A DNA stretch of 64,000 nucleotides from Corynebacterium pelargi (lineage in GTDB: Bacteria > Actinomycetota > Actinomycetes > Mycobacteriales > Mycobacteriaceae). Within the stretch, counting starts at the first letter, position 1. Every line of letters starts with the position of its first letter. Positions 1-8,696 of this stretch are shown in pieces. Position numbers and translations under genes: made by a program. Location: contig NZ_BMCX01000002.1 in the NCBI RefSeq assembly GCF_014635485.1, positions 270,396-334,395 of the forward strand, given 5' to 3'. The notes under the pieces are model-generated. The model was not told the origin of the DNA, ran no database searches, and saw only the letters and a list, made by a program, of their open reading frames with translations.

Positions 1-395
1 TGCTGTTATTGCCGATGGCACTGATGTTGAGCCGACCCTTGAACACGTTAAGCAGTGGAGACGACATTGCCACCAGCGTTGGCGTGAAAGTTCGTACACG
101 TCGCAGCCAATTAGTCGCCATCGGCGTTGCCTTGATCGCAGCGGCCGTGGCCATCGCAGGCCCTGTGGCCTTCGTTGCTTTGGCGGCACCGCAGATTGCT
201 AAACGCCTCGCGCGTTCTGGCGAATGCGAAATGATCGCATCAGGCCTTTGCGGAGCGATGCTGGTGCTGGGTTCAGACATCGCCGCTCAGCGCCTTTTTG
301 CTCCTACACAATTGCCCGTTGGCGCAGTCACCGGCACCCTCGGCGGTGTGTACCTGGTGTGGCTGTTGGTTTATCAAAGCAGGAGGTCTCAGTGA
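1..395 (+). CDS. Ferric-siderophore ABC transporter permease, C-terminal part (FepG-like, FecCD family)
   Basis: This is the last ~130 residues of an inner-membrane permease; its start lies before the window. It holds hydrophobic helices and the FecCD-type stretch GPVAFVALAAPQIAKRL, which is characteristic of the FepG/FecD branch. The stop TGA (393-395) shares one base with the ATG of the ATPase that follows, so the two are translationally coupled. It faces a catechol siderophore biosynthesis operon, so the natural cargo is probably a ferric catecholate. That cargo is inferred from context. Other FecCD substrates such as haem or hydroxamates cannot be excluded from a fragment. Confidence 0.85.
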   Translation, partial: LLLPMALMLSRPLNTLSSGDDIATSVGVKVRTRRSQLVAIGVALIAAAVAIAGPVAFVALAAPQIAKRLARSGECEMIASGLCGAMLVLGSDIAAQRLFAPTQLPVGAVTGTLGGVYLVWLLVYQSRRSQ

Positions 396-1240
396 TGCCT
401 ACTCATCACAGCAGCGTCGCAGCAAGCGTTGCACCACCCCACGATCAAGCAGCCGCCATCGCAGTGCGCGACCTCGTTGCGGGCTATGGCAGGGGAGCTC
501 GGGCGAAAGAGATTCTGCATTCGGTCGACGTCGATATCCGCCCCGGCACCTTCACCGTGATTGTTGGGCCAAACGCCTGTGGTAAATCCACATTGTTAAA
601 AACCATGGCTCGCTTATTGCCCGTAGCTTCTGGGCAGATCGATATCCACGGTCGCTCACTTGAGGCTTATGGCACCAAAGAGCTTGCCCGCACCATGAGC
701 TTTTTGCCCCAATCGCCACTCACACCAGAATCCATCGTGGTAGAAGATCTGGTTGGCCGTGGTCGCTATCCGCACCAAGGGCTCGTCCGCCAATGGTCAC
801 AAGCCGATGAGGCAGCAGTAGAAGCCGCGATGGTCCAGGCAGGAGTAGACAACCTTCGCGGCAGGGTCGTCCAGGAGCTTTCCGGTGGGCAACGCCAACG
901 CGTGTGGTTGGCCTTGGTGCTGGCACAGCAGACACCGATTGTGCTGCTTGACGAGCCAACCACCTATCTGGATATCACCCACCAGCTTCAGGTGCTCGAC
1001 GTTGCCCAGGAGCTGCAACGCTCGGGCAAAACGGTAGTAGCGGTGCTCCATGAGCTTTCTTTGGCGTTTCGTTATGCCACCGACCTGATCGTGATGAAGC
1101 AAGGCCGCGTCTTCGCAGCCGGGCGCGTTGATGAGGTGGTGACCCCAGAGTTGGTATCCGAGGTCTACGACGTGGACTGCGATTTAGTGCTCGACCCGCG
1201 CACCAGCCGCCCCATCTTGGTGCCGCACCCCCGCGGCTAG
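395..1240 (+). CDS. Ferric-siderophore ABC transporter ATP-binding protein (FepC-like)
   Basis: A 281-residue cytoplasmic ATPase that powers siderophore import with the upstream permease. Walker A (GPNACGKST, about residues 61-69), the ABC signature (LSGGQRQR) and Walker B with DEPTTYLD are intact, and the length is normal for FepC/FecE. The ATG at 395 is chosen because AGGAGG lies at 381-386 and the start overlaps the permease stop as TGATG. The gene ends at a TAG inside the first unit of a 21-bp tandem repeat and converges on the NRPS gene. Catecholate specificity is inferred from the neighbouring ent-type genes. Confidence 0.93.
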   Translation: MPTHHSSVAASVAPPHDQAAAIAVRDLVAGYGRGARAKEILHSVDVDIRPGTFTVIVGPNACGKSTLLKTMARLLPVASGQIDIHGRSLEAYGTKELARTMSFLPQSPLTPESIVVEDLVGRGRYPHQGLVRQWSQADEAAVEAAMVQAGVDNLRGRVVQELSGGQRQRVWLALVLAQQTPIVLLDEPTTYLDITHQLQVLDVAQELQRSGKTVVAVLHELSLAFRYATDLIVMKQGRVFAAGRVDEVVTPELVSEVYDVDCDLVLDPRTSRPILVPHPRG

Positions 1241-1327
1241 CGGCAGCAACACCGCGGCTAGCGGCAGCAACACCGCGGCTAGCGGCAGCAACACCGCGGC
1301 TAGCGCAAGAATCACCGCGGCTAGCGC
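1231..1327. repeat. 21-bp tandem repeat, four units plus a partial fifth
   Basis: Unit CCGCGGCTAGCGGCAGCAACA starts at 1231, 1252 and 1273. A diverged copy begins at 1294 and a 13-bp partial copy at 1315. Each unit holds the palindromes CCGCGG and GCTAGC and can form a short CCGC/GCGG stem. The array fills the gap between two convergent genes and starts within the last codons of the ATPase gene. It may help terminate both transcripts, but no U-tract is seen. Confidence 0.9.
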
Positions 1328-1328
1328 C

Positions 1329-1338
1329 GGGGGGGGGG
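1329..1338. repeat. Homopolymer run of ten G
   Basis: Ten consecutive G follow the tandem repeat and abut the stop codon of the reverse-strand NRPS gene. Slippage here would change only the NRPS 3' untranslated region, not its coding sequence. Confidence 0.9.
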
Positions 1339-4300
1339 CTAAGCAAGCAGCGCCGCGACCCTAGCCAGGGTGGCAGGATGGACCATCTCGGGGTGGCTGA
1401 TGCCAAGCGGATGGATGCGCAGCTCGGCGGTGTGTGCTTCCCACAAATGAGGATCGCGCACCGCCTCTGCTGCCTCCTGTGCTTGTGAGGTTGCTGCCAC
1501 GGTGGCTTGGAAGAGGTCGATGCTGCCTGGGTAATAGCTGCTGCGGTGTTCGCGCATCAACCTCGCGTTGTGGCCTACTACTTCACTTACTTCGGCCAGC
1601 ACCTCACTTGGCAGGTGCGCAAACGGTCCGCCGCTGTTGCTTAAAGCCTCTCGCAATTGCACGCGTGCGCGTTGTGGGTCTTGGGTATCAAGCACAGCAG
1701 GATCGCATCCTGCCATGGTGGCAATGCCTTGGAGCTTTTCAATCTCTGTTGGTGCAGGCAACGCCGCCCAGGCTTCTGCTGGGTAGGCATCTAAAAGGAG
1801 CACTCGGCGGCACTGAAAGCCAAAGGATGGGGCGCAGGCAGCAACCTCATGGGCAAGCACCCCACCTACAGACCACCCCACTACATCAACGTCAGTGACA
1901 CCCAACATGGTGCACATCTGTGCGATGTCTTCGGCTGCGATCTTGGCAGCTTCTGCCAACGTGGCTGGCCGTGGGCTGGTTCCGTCTACTCCGGGTGCCT
2001 GGCATGCATACACACCTCGGGCAGGATCAAGTTGGGCTACTAAGCCCGCATAGGACCAGCCCAGCCCGCCGGCGGGGTAGAGGCAGATCACGGGAATGCC
2101 TTCACGGTGGGCTCGCAGGCTTAGCCATCGGGCGGTTCCTGTGTTCTTGCTTGGTTGTTCGGCGTCGAGCTGGCGCAGTGCATTGGCCAGCGCATCAACG
2201 CTGGGGGCTGCAAAAACGTCGGCTACGCGCACCTTTGTTCCCAGCGCATTGGCTAGAGCGATGGCCTCAAGGGAGGTGCCACCTAAATCAAAGAAGTTAT
2301 CTTCTGTTCCAACAACTCCTAGGTTCAGCACCTCGGCAAAGGCCCGTTGTACTTGGGCGGTGTGTGGGTCTTTGGAAAGCTCAGCACTGCCTTGGTGTTC
2401 TACCTCCGGCAGCGGCAGCGCCTTGGTATCGAGCTTGCCGTTTAGGGTCATGGGTAAACGTTCCAGCAAGATGATCGCACTTGGCACCATATAACTGGGC
2501 AGCGCTGCTGTGCAGGCTTGGCGTATGGCGTGGATGAGTGCGTGCTCATCGGCGTGTGCATCGCTGGGGATGGCATAGCCTAGAAGCCTGCTGCCTTCGT
2601 GTACCACGGCCACGGCCTGGGCTACGCCGGAAACGTGTTGCATGGTCGCGCTGACTTCTCCAAGTTCGAGGCGTTGCCCGCGCAGCTTGACCTGGCCATC
2701 GCTTCTGCCGTGGTAGAGCAACGATCCATCGGCGCGCCACGAGGCAAGATCGCCGGTGCGATACATCCTGCGGTTCTCCTGGCATGCGGGTGCAAAAGGA
2801 TCTTCGACAAATTGCTGTGCTGTTAGCACTGCTTGCCCAAGGTAGCCGTTGGCAAGTTGCACTCCGGCCAGGTAGAGCATGCCGCGTGCGCCTACCGGCA
2901 CGGCTTGTTGCCAAGGATCGAGCACATAGGTGCGGGTATTCCACACCGGCTTGCCAATGGGAATCACACGATCTTCGGGCCTCACGGTGTGGGCGGTGAC
3001 GTCAATGGATGCCTCCGTAGGTCCATAGAGGTTATGGACCTGCACATCAAAGGTGCTGGCAGTGGCATGGGCCAGGCCTGCATCCAAGGCTTCCCCGGAG
3101 GTGATGACATGTTTGAGGCAATCAAGATTAATGTCTGAGTCGCGTTGGCTATTAAGAAACGCCCCCAGGGCACTGGGCACAAAGTGGCAGTGGGTGACAC
3201 CGGCGCTATTGATATGTTCTGCCACAGCTACTGGGTCGAGGTGTAGTTGCTCGGGCAAGATCGCGCAGGGTACGTCGTGGCTAAACGGCAAGAGCAGTTC
3301 CCATACAGAAACATCAAAAGAGCTCGGCGTTTTCTGCATAATGCAGGCCTGGGCTTCTCTGCTGATCTGGTAGTACTCCACCATCCATTCCAAGCGATTG
3401 AGCACACCGCGATGCGGCACGGCAACAGCCTTCGGTTTGCCGGTAGAGCCGGAAGTAAACAGCACATAGGCGGTGTGTTCAGGCTTGGGCAGCTCAAGGT
3501 CTGCCAACCATGCGGGTTCTTCAAAGCTTGGTTGCTGCCCTGCGCGGATGTCGGTGGAAGAAATCCGCAACGTTGCCTTGATGCCCACCGCGGAAGCGTC
3601 GAAAGCATCCCAAACGTCGGTATCTGGAATCACCAGCAGACGAGGTTGCGTGCGTTCGAGCATGTAGGCTCTGCGAGCTTCGGGCAAGGTGGGGTCCACC
3701 GGCACCCACTGGGCTCCCAGTAGAAGTACTGCGGCAATGCTTAAGCTTAACGACGCACTGCGCGGCAACCCGAGCGCCACCATATCGCCACTGCGAACCC
3801 CCAGGTCGTGCATCTTATTGGCAATGGTGGTGATCACACCCCAGGCTTGATCTGCCGGAAGTTCCTGTTGCGCAAAATACAACAGTGGCGCGGCACCATC
3901 GGGTGTTGCATGCAGCGCTGCCGCACGCTGTTGGTGCAGCAAGTGGCTCAGCGTGGTGGTGGAATCCCAGGGCAGCAAGTGTTGAGTGCGATTAAACACC
4001 TCGATGCACTGTTGCTGTTCTGCTTCAGTTGCGATGCTGATATCTGAAAGCCGTCGCGTTGGGCTGAGCTTGGATGCTTGTGCAAAGAACGCAGCCATGC
4101 GGTGTGCATGAGCCTCGATCATCTCCTGATCTTTTGTGCTGCCGTGGGCAAGCAAGAGGCAATCCCAGCCGCCATTGGGGGCAGATTGCAAGACCCATTC
4201 AGCATCAACCACAGGCCCTGCACTGAGTGTGCGAATTTCGCATTTCACACCAGCAAAGCAATAGCTGGGGGTAAAGGGGCGAATATTGATCGATGGGCCA

Positions 4301-5379
4301 AGCAGCCTGCGCGAGGGATCGCTGAGCCCATGGAGCCTGCGAATATCTTCTAGCCTGATCGACGCATGCGCACGAGCCTGACCGAGTTGCTGTGCCACAC
4401 CAGCGATGCTTTCTTCCAACTTCGGAGCCATGCCAGGTGCTTGCACAGGGCAGGAAAGCGCGATGGGCAACACGCTTGCTACAGGGCTCATCGCTATTGT
4501 TTGTTGGCCAAAGGGGCGATGCATCATGGGCAAGCCCAGCGTGATCTGTTCGGTATGCGTCATCGCAGCGGTGTAGTGAGCAATGAGCGTACAAGCAATA
4601 TCGAGCTCTGTGGCACCACTTGCTGCTGCGATCTTGCGCAACGCGGCGCGGGTTTCGGCAGCAATATGCGTCTGGGCACTCAGGCTATGTGGCCGCTTGG
4701 AGCCGTGGGTGTGGGCTATCAGCGAAGGTGGATCCACAGGCAATGATTGTGCGCGCCAGTATTGTGCGCATTCGGTACTAAAAAGCTCATCCTTTGTGGC
4801 AGATGCCTGGCTAAACGGGCTTGGTGGCAGAGCCTGCTCCTGGATCAAGGCGGTATAGCAGCGGGCCACCCAAGCAATAAAGGCATTGACCGCAAATCCA
4901 TCGGCCACAATATGATGCACGCGCATCACCCACACAGTCGTGTGGGATTGAGCCTGATGCGGGATGCTAGCTACTACATGATGGATGAGCCCTGTCCCGC
5001 TGATCTTTTGGGTAGATGCAGGGGCTTGATCCACCAGGTGATGTGCCCAACGCGCAAGTGCTTCTGTGGAAGTATCGCTTACCCCCTGAGCTTCTATGGT
5101 GCGGGGATCAAGCACCTGCACTTTATGGGCCACAGGCTGGTCAGGAATGCTCATCACCGGCTGCTGTGCTTCGGTGAAAAAGCTGGCAGAAAACTCCGGT
5201 ACCGCCCTCGTGCAGTGCTCGATGGCGCGTGTGAGGGTGTCACTATCCACGCTGTGATATGTGCCAGCGGCATCCTTGGTGGGTCGAAGGATCACCAGCT
5301 CGGCGCATTGGCATTGCTCAGGGGTGGTGGCATTGATAAACCAATGCGCCTGCTGGCCGGCGTTGAGCAAACGCTTCAC
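1339..5379 (-). CDS. Single-module NRPS C-A-PCP-TE, EntF-like, predicted serine-activating
   Basis: A 1346-residue cytoplasmic synthetase in EntF order. Condensation domain: about 1-440, with HHIVADG at 155-161. Adenylation domain: about 475-990, with core TSGSTGKPK near 642-650. Carrier domain: DLGGTS, Ser1036. Thioesterase: GWSVGG, Ser1170. Reading the ten specificity positions against EntF from memory gives D689 V690 W693 H732 I759 S761 L784 I792 D793 K982, close to the EntF serine code. The thioesterase would trimerise and release a cyclic 2,3-dihydroxybenzoyl-serine product. The GTG start is chosen because it overlaps the esterase stop as GTGA and has GGAAAGG upstream. No MbtH-like gene or phosphopantetheinyl transferase is visible in the window. 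Confidence 0.9.
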   Translation of the reverse strand: MKRLLNAGQQAHWFINATTPEQCQCAELVILRPTKDAAGTYHSVDSDTLTRAIEHCTRAVPEFSASFFTEAQQPVMSIPDQPVAHKVQVLDPRTIEAQGVSDTSTEALARWAHHLVDQAPASTQKISGTGLIHHVVASIPHQAQSHTTVWVMRVHHIVADGFAVNAFIAWVARCYTALIQEQALPPSPFSQASATKDELFSTECAQYWRAQSLPVDPPSLIAHTHGSKRPHSLSAQTHIAAETRAALRKIAAASGATELDIACTLIAHYTAAMTHTEQITLGLPMMHRPFGQQTIAMSPVASVLPIALSCPVQAPGMAPKLEESIAGVAQQLGQARAHASIRLEDIRRLHGLSDPSRRLLGPSINIRPFTPSYCFAGVKCEIRTLSAGPVVDAEWVLQSAPNGGWDCLLLAHGSTKDQEMIEAHAHRMAAFFAQASKLSPTRRLSDISIATEAEQQQCIEVFNRTQHLLPWDSTTTLSHLLHQQRAAALHATPDGAAPLLYFAQQELPADQAWGVITTIANKMHDLGVRSGDMVALGLPRSASLSLSIAAVLLLGAQWVPVDPTLPEARRAYMLERTQPRLLVIPDTDVWDAFDASAVGIKATLRISSTDIRAGQQPSFEEPAWLADLELPKPEHTAYVLFTSGSTGKPKAVAVPHRGVLNRLEWMVEYYQISREAQACIMQKTPSSFDVSVWELLLPFSHDVPCAILPEQLHLDPVAVAEHINSAGVTHCHFVPSALGAFLNSQRDSDINLDCLKHVITSGEALDAGLAHATASTFDVQVHNLYGPTEASIDVTAHTVRPEDRVIPIGKPVWNTRTYVLDPWQQAVPVGARGMLYLAGVQLANGYLGQAVLTAQQFVEDPFAPACQENRRMYRTGDLASWRADGSLLYHGRSDGQVKLRGQRLELGEVSATMQHVSGVAQAVAVVHEGSRLLGYAIPSDAHADEHALIHAIRQACTAALPSYMVPSAIILLERLPMTLNGKLDTKALPLPEVEHQGSAELSKDPHTAQVQRAFAEVLNLGVVGTEDNFFDLGGTSLEAIALANALGTKVRVADVFAAPSVDALANALRQLDAEQPSKNTGTARWLSLRAHREGIPVICLYPAGGLGWSYAGLVAQLDPARGVYACQAPGVDGTSPRPATLAEAAKIAAEDIAQMCTMLGVTDVDVVGWSVGGVLAHEVAACAPSFGFQCRRVLLLDAYPAEAWAALPAPTEIEKLQGIATMAGCDPAVLDTQDPQRARVQLREALSNSGGPFAHLPSEVLAEVSEVVGHNARLMREHRSSYYPGSIDLFQATVAATSQAQEAAEAVRDPHLWEAHTAELRIHPLGISHPEMVHPATLARVAALLA

Positions 5380-6716
5380 AGTAGGGTTGCCTTTCCGGGT
5401 GAGTGTTGATTGTTGTTGCCTAGGGCTTCGGCCAATAATTCGATGAGGTTTTCGCGCCACCAGCAATAATCGTGGCCGCCATCTTCTACAGCCACGGTGC
5501 ACGGCCAGCCAGCGCGTTGGGCGGCAAGGCTCAACAGCAGCACCCTCGGCAGCAGGGGAGTTTCGCGTGCGCCTACGGCCAGCAGCAGGGCAGGGTGGTG
5601 CTTCGGTGCAGCAAGGGCGTATTGCTCACTGATCCAGTCAACCACCCTGCTGCCCAGTGCACTCGGCGTAGCGTTTTCACCTGGTGCCCACCACATAGAC
5701 GGCGACTGCGCCACCGCGGCAGCGATGTGCTCTGGGAAAAGTTGTGCACAGCGCAAGGCCAAGATGCCGCCGAGGCTTTGGCCGGCTACCACCAGGGGTT
5801 GCCGGGCTAGGGTATGCGGGCTTTCTTGCTTATCGAGCACCTCCTGCGCCCACTGCTGTGCCCAGGGAATGACTGCTTGGGCAAAATCATCATTGCCGCC
5901 GAGCACGCGGCGTCGGTCGGGGATGTCATTAACACCAATGCCAATAACGGCACAAGGGGGCAGCACCCCTGCGGAACAGGCTGCATCCAGGGCATCTGCG
6001 AGGCTGAAGCGGCGGAACCATGAGTCGGCGTCGAAAAGCACCACGGTGGGCAACGGCTTGTCAGTGGAAAGCACTGGCGCTGGAACCCACAAAAATACCG
6101 GCCTTTGGCCTAAAAGTTCGGCGCTTGCCTCAAAGAGGTGGCCAGAGTGCAGCCGATGGCCTTCAAGGCAGCGTGCTTGGGCGCCGGGTACTGGGGGGAA
6201 AAATTGCGGCGTCGGTGCTGCCTGGCCGGCAAAATGCGATAAACCCCGTGGTCCTTGTTGGGCAAGTGCCGGGCGTGGGGAGTGGGGGTCGAGCAGGTGT
6301 CCCTCGGTGCCGTGGGCGGCGTGGTGGCGTGTGGGGCCATCGCCGCCATTGCCGGTGCGGAAGCCATACGAGCCCTGATAGCTTGGGGGCAATATAAGTG
6401 TGCGCACCCACCAGCGTGTGCCGGGAATATGGTGCATGACACCTTGTGCATAATTATCTTTATCGGTGATGCGATTGAGAAAAAGATGCACACTTGCCTG
6501 ATCAGCGGGAGTGTCCTCCGGGAGCTGGAACAGGAAGGTGTGGCGATTGCTGCCTTGCTCGTGCAGGGGAGTGCCCAGGCACACCAGCGCATCAATGACT
6601 TGCTCGCAGCGCTTCGGATCTTTATGCCCCAAGGCGCAAAGCTCGTCTTCATCAGCAAAACCCCTGGCCAACCAGGATCGGTACGCGCTCGAAGGATGTG
6701 TGGAAGTCTCTGCCAT
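5376..6716 (-). CDS. Enterochelin (catecholate siderophore) esterase, Fes-like
   Basis: A 446-residue cytoplasmic serine esterase that would hydrolyse the ester bonds of the imported ferric catecholate and free the iron. The C-terminal alpha/beta-hydrolase half carries VVLFDADSW, the RRRVLGGNDDFAQAVIPW block typical of Fes, the nucleophile motif GQSLGG (Ser314) and a late GGHDYCWWR histidine motif. The N-terminal ~200 residues match the Fes N-terminal domain in layout. The ATG at 6716 overlaps the carrier-protein stop as TAATG. The gene ends with a GTGA overlap to the NRPS. A Fes-type enzyme is consistent with a tri-ester scaffold. Confidence 0.87.
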   Translation of the reverse strand: MAETSTHPSSAYRSWLARGFADEDELCALGHKDPKRCEQVIDALVCLGTPLHEQGSNRHTFLFQLPEDTPADQASVHLFLNRITDKDNYAQGVMHHIPGTRWWVRTLILPPSYQGSYGFRTGNGGDGPTRHHAAHGTEGHLLDPHSPRPALAQQGPRGLSHFAGQAAPTPQFFPPVPGAQARCLEGHRLHSGHLFEASAELLGQRPVFLWVPAPVLSTDKPLPTVVLFDADSWFRRFSLADALDAACSAGVLPPCAVIGIGVNDIPDRRRVLGGNDDFAQAVIPWAQQWAQEVLDKQESPHTLARQPLVVAGQSLGGILALRCAQLFPEHIAAAVAQSPSMWWAPGENATPSALGSRVVDWISEQYALAAPKHHPALLLAVGARETPLLPRVLLLSLAAQRAGWPCTVAVEDGGHDYCWWRENLIELLAEALGNNNQHSPGKATLL

Positions 6717-6955
6717 TAGGCGTTCAACTCCGCGATCCACTCGCGTGCGGTAGGCAGCGCCATCATTCGGTGAAAATCAATATCTGCGCCTGCTGCACGC
6801 CAGCTTTCAATCAGGGTGATCATTCTTAGAGAATCCAAGCCCTGTTCGCTGAGCAATGCGTCTAAATCCAGCTCGGCTGCTTCAATCTGCAACATTGCGG
6901 CAATGTCGGCCACAATACGATCCTGCTGGAGTGCTTGGGGTGAGGTGTCATTCAT
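6716..6955 (-). CDS. Stand-alone aryl carrier protein
   Basis: A 79-residue acyl/aryl carrier domain with GLDSLRM, whose serine would take phosphopantetheine. In enterobactin synthesis the aryl carrier is the C-terminal domain of EntB. Here it is a separate gene, while the isochorismatase lies three genes upstream. It would hold 2,3-dihydroxybenzoate delivered by the adjacent EntE-like ligase and present it to the NRPS condensation domain. TTTTAGGAG precedes the ATG by about nine bases. Its stop overlaps the esterase start. Confidence 0.9.
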   Translation of the reverse strand: MNDTSPQALQQDRIVADIAAMLQIEAAELDLDALLSEQGLDSLRMITLIESWRAAGADIDFHRMMALPTAREWIAELNA

Positions 6956-6983
6956 ATGTCAGGCTCCTAAAACTTCAGACGGC

Positions 6984-8696
6984 TCAAACGCTTGTGTTTG
7001 AGCGCTGGGCATCGAGGGTGTCGGCAAGCGCTCGGCGGAGTTGCTTACGGCTAATCTTTCCCACGCCAGTGACGGGGAATTGGCGCACGAAGCGAAAATC
7101 GTCGGGGATCTTATACGCCGCTAAGCCACGGGCTTTTAGGTGTGCTCTTAATGCCTCGGCATTGCTGCGGTGCTGGCTGCTATCGCCGGCAATATCCTCG
7201 GCAACTAAGACGAAGGCGCAGCTTCTTTCACCCAAATAGGCATCCGGGATAGCCACTAAGGCGGCGTCTTTGACCAGGCTGTGGGCAAGGAGGTGATCTT
7301 CAATTTCCTCAGCGGAGATCTTTTCGCCCCCGCGATGGATCTGATCTTTATCTCTGCCCTCTACTACCAGGTAACCATCCTCGCGGCGGCGGACGATATC
7401 GCCGGTGCGATAAAAACCCTCCTCGTTAAAGCTTCCGGCATCCACCCCGCCCAAATAGCCGCGGATGGTGTAGGGGCCGCGAGTAAGCAGATGCCCTCGC
7501 TGCCCAGCAGGAACCTCCTGGCCGTGATCATCAACCACCAGGACTTCATCGGCAGGGCTCATTGGGCGGCCTTGGGTGTGGATGCATACCTCGTGCGGAT
7601 CATCCAAGCGGGTGTAATTAACCAAGCCTTCTGCCATGCCAAATACCTGCTGCAATTGGCACTGCAAGGTCTCAGCCACACGGCTTGCTGCCTGCGGGGT
7701 AAATTTTGCACCACCTACCTGCAGCACCTCCAGGCTGGAAAGATCAAAGCCCAAGGCCGGAAGGATATTCATCCACGCCATCGCTAGCGGTGGCACAGCC
7801 GCAGTCATGGTGATGGCTTCAGCTTCAATCAGTGCACCCACCGTGCTTGGCGATGGATCAGCGCAAAACACCACCGTGCCGCCGGCATAAAGCACACCTA
7901 AGATGCCGGGCGAAGACATAGTGAAGTTGTGGCTTGCAGGTAATGCCACCAGAAACCGTGTGGCGGTGTTGAGCTTGCAAATCTCGGCCGACCTGCGCAC
8001 GGAATAGAGGTAGTCTGCGTGGCTTCTAGGAATCAGCTTTGGCACACCGGTGGTGCCACCGGATACCTGCAACATGGCAAGCGCATGAGAGGCTGGCAGA
8101 TCCACGGACTCGAGCCCAGCAGATGCAGTGGGCGAAGGTGGCTGGGTTGCACCGCCTGCATCTTCGCCGTGGAGCAGCACAATTAAGTCCGGATAGTCGC
8201 GTTGCAGCTCGGCTGCTAAGGCTTGGTGCGAAAAGCCTGCGTGTTGTTGGCAGGTGCTCAGCCCTCGTGCACCGGCTGAGCGAATGAAATGTTCGATCTC
8301 GCTTCTTCGGTGGGCAGGAAGTGCGAACACCGGCACCGCCGCCATGCGCCACAGCGCGAATACCTCAATGAGGTATTCCAACACATTGGGCAATTGCACG
8401 ATCACCCGATCCCCAGGGCGAATCCCTACGTTGAGCAACTGCTTCGCTCGTTGTGCTGCGGCGCGGTTGAGCTCCTGATAGCTCAGGCGGATTTGTTGGC
8501 CATCAAGGCGGTTGGCCACCACTGCCTCTTGGGTGCCAAAGCGCGAAGCCGCATCGTCGAGGAACTCGGCAAATGTTTCATCCGTCCAATAGCCTGCCTG
8601 GCGATAGGCTTGTTCGACACTGGCCGGATACAAGCTGCCTGGAGCAGGCATCGCCACCGTGGGAATGGCTTGGGGGTAAGTGGTGTGGTGCGTCAT
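6984..8696 (-). CDS. entE: 2,3-dihydroxybenzoate-AMP ligase
   Basis: A 570-residue adenylate-forming enzyme that activates 2,3-dihydroxybenzoate with ATP and loads it on the aryl carrier protein. The core motif SGGTTGVPKLIPRSH and the later YRTGDIVRR and GRDKDQIHRGGEKIS stretches are those of EntE/DhbE. The size is slightly larger than EntE (about 536) because of a modest N-terminal extension. The ATG overlaps the isochorismate synthase stop as ATGA. It belongs to one tightly packed operon with the flanking genes. The substrate call rests on family motifs plus the complete dihydroxybenzoate gene set around it. Confidence 0.93.
   Translation of the reverse strand: MTHHTTYPQAIPTVAMPAPGSLYPASVEQAYRQAGYWTDETFAEFLDDAASRFGTQEAVVANRLDGQQIRLSYQELNRAAAQRAKQLLNVGIRPGDRVIVQLPNVLEYLIEVFALWRMAAVPVFALPAHRRSEIEHFIRSAGARGLSTCQQHAGFSHQALAAELQRDYPDLIVLLHGEDAGGATQPPSPTASAGLESVDLPASHALAMLQVSGGTTGVPKLIPRSHADYLYSVRRSAEICKLNTATRFLVALPASHNFTMSSPGILGVLYAGGTVVFCADPSPSTVGALIEAEAITMTAAVPPLAMAWMNILPALGFDLSSLEVLQVGGAKFTPQAASRVAETLQCQLQQVFGMAEGLVNYTRLDDPHEVCIHTQGRPMSPADEVLVVDDHGQEVPAGQRGHLLTRGPYTIRGYLGGVDAGSFNEEGFYRTGDIVRRREDGYLVVEGRDKDQIHRGGEKISAEEIEDHLLAHSLVKDAALVAIPDAYLGERSCAFVLVAEDIAGDSSQHRSNAEALRAHLKARGLAAYKIPDDFRFVRQFPVTGVGKISRKQLRRALADTLDAQRSNTSV

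Noticed and set aside
1329..1338. G-run as a frameshift switch for the NRPS
   Set aside because: It lies just past the NRPS stop codon, so slippage cannot change the protein.
6100..6420. Possible frameshift in the middle of the Fes-like gene (His/Pro-rich residues ~125-195)
   Set aside because: The frame stays open into matching Fes motifs on both sides, and the residues agree with the family layout better than either other frame.
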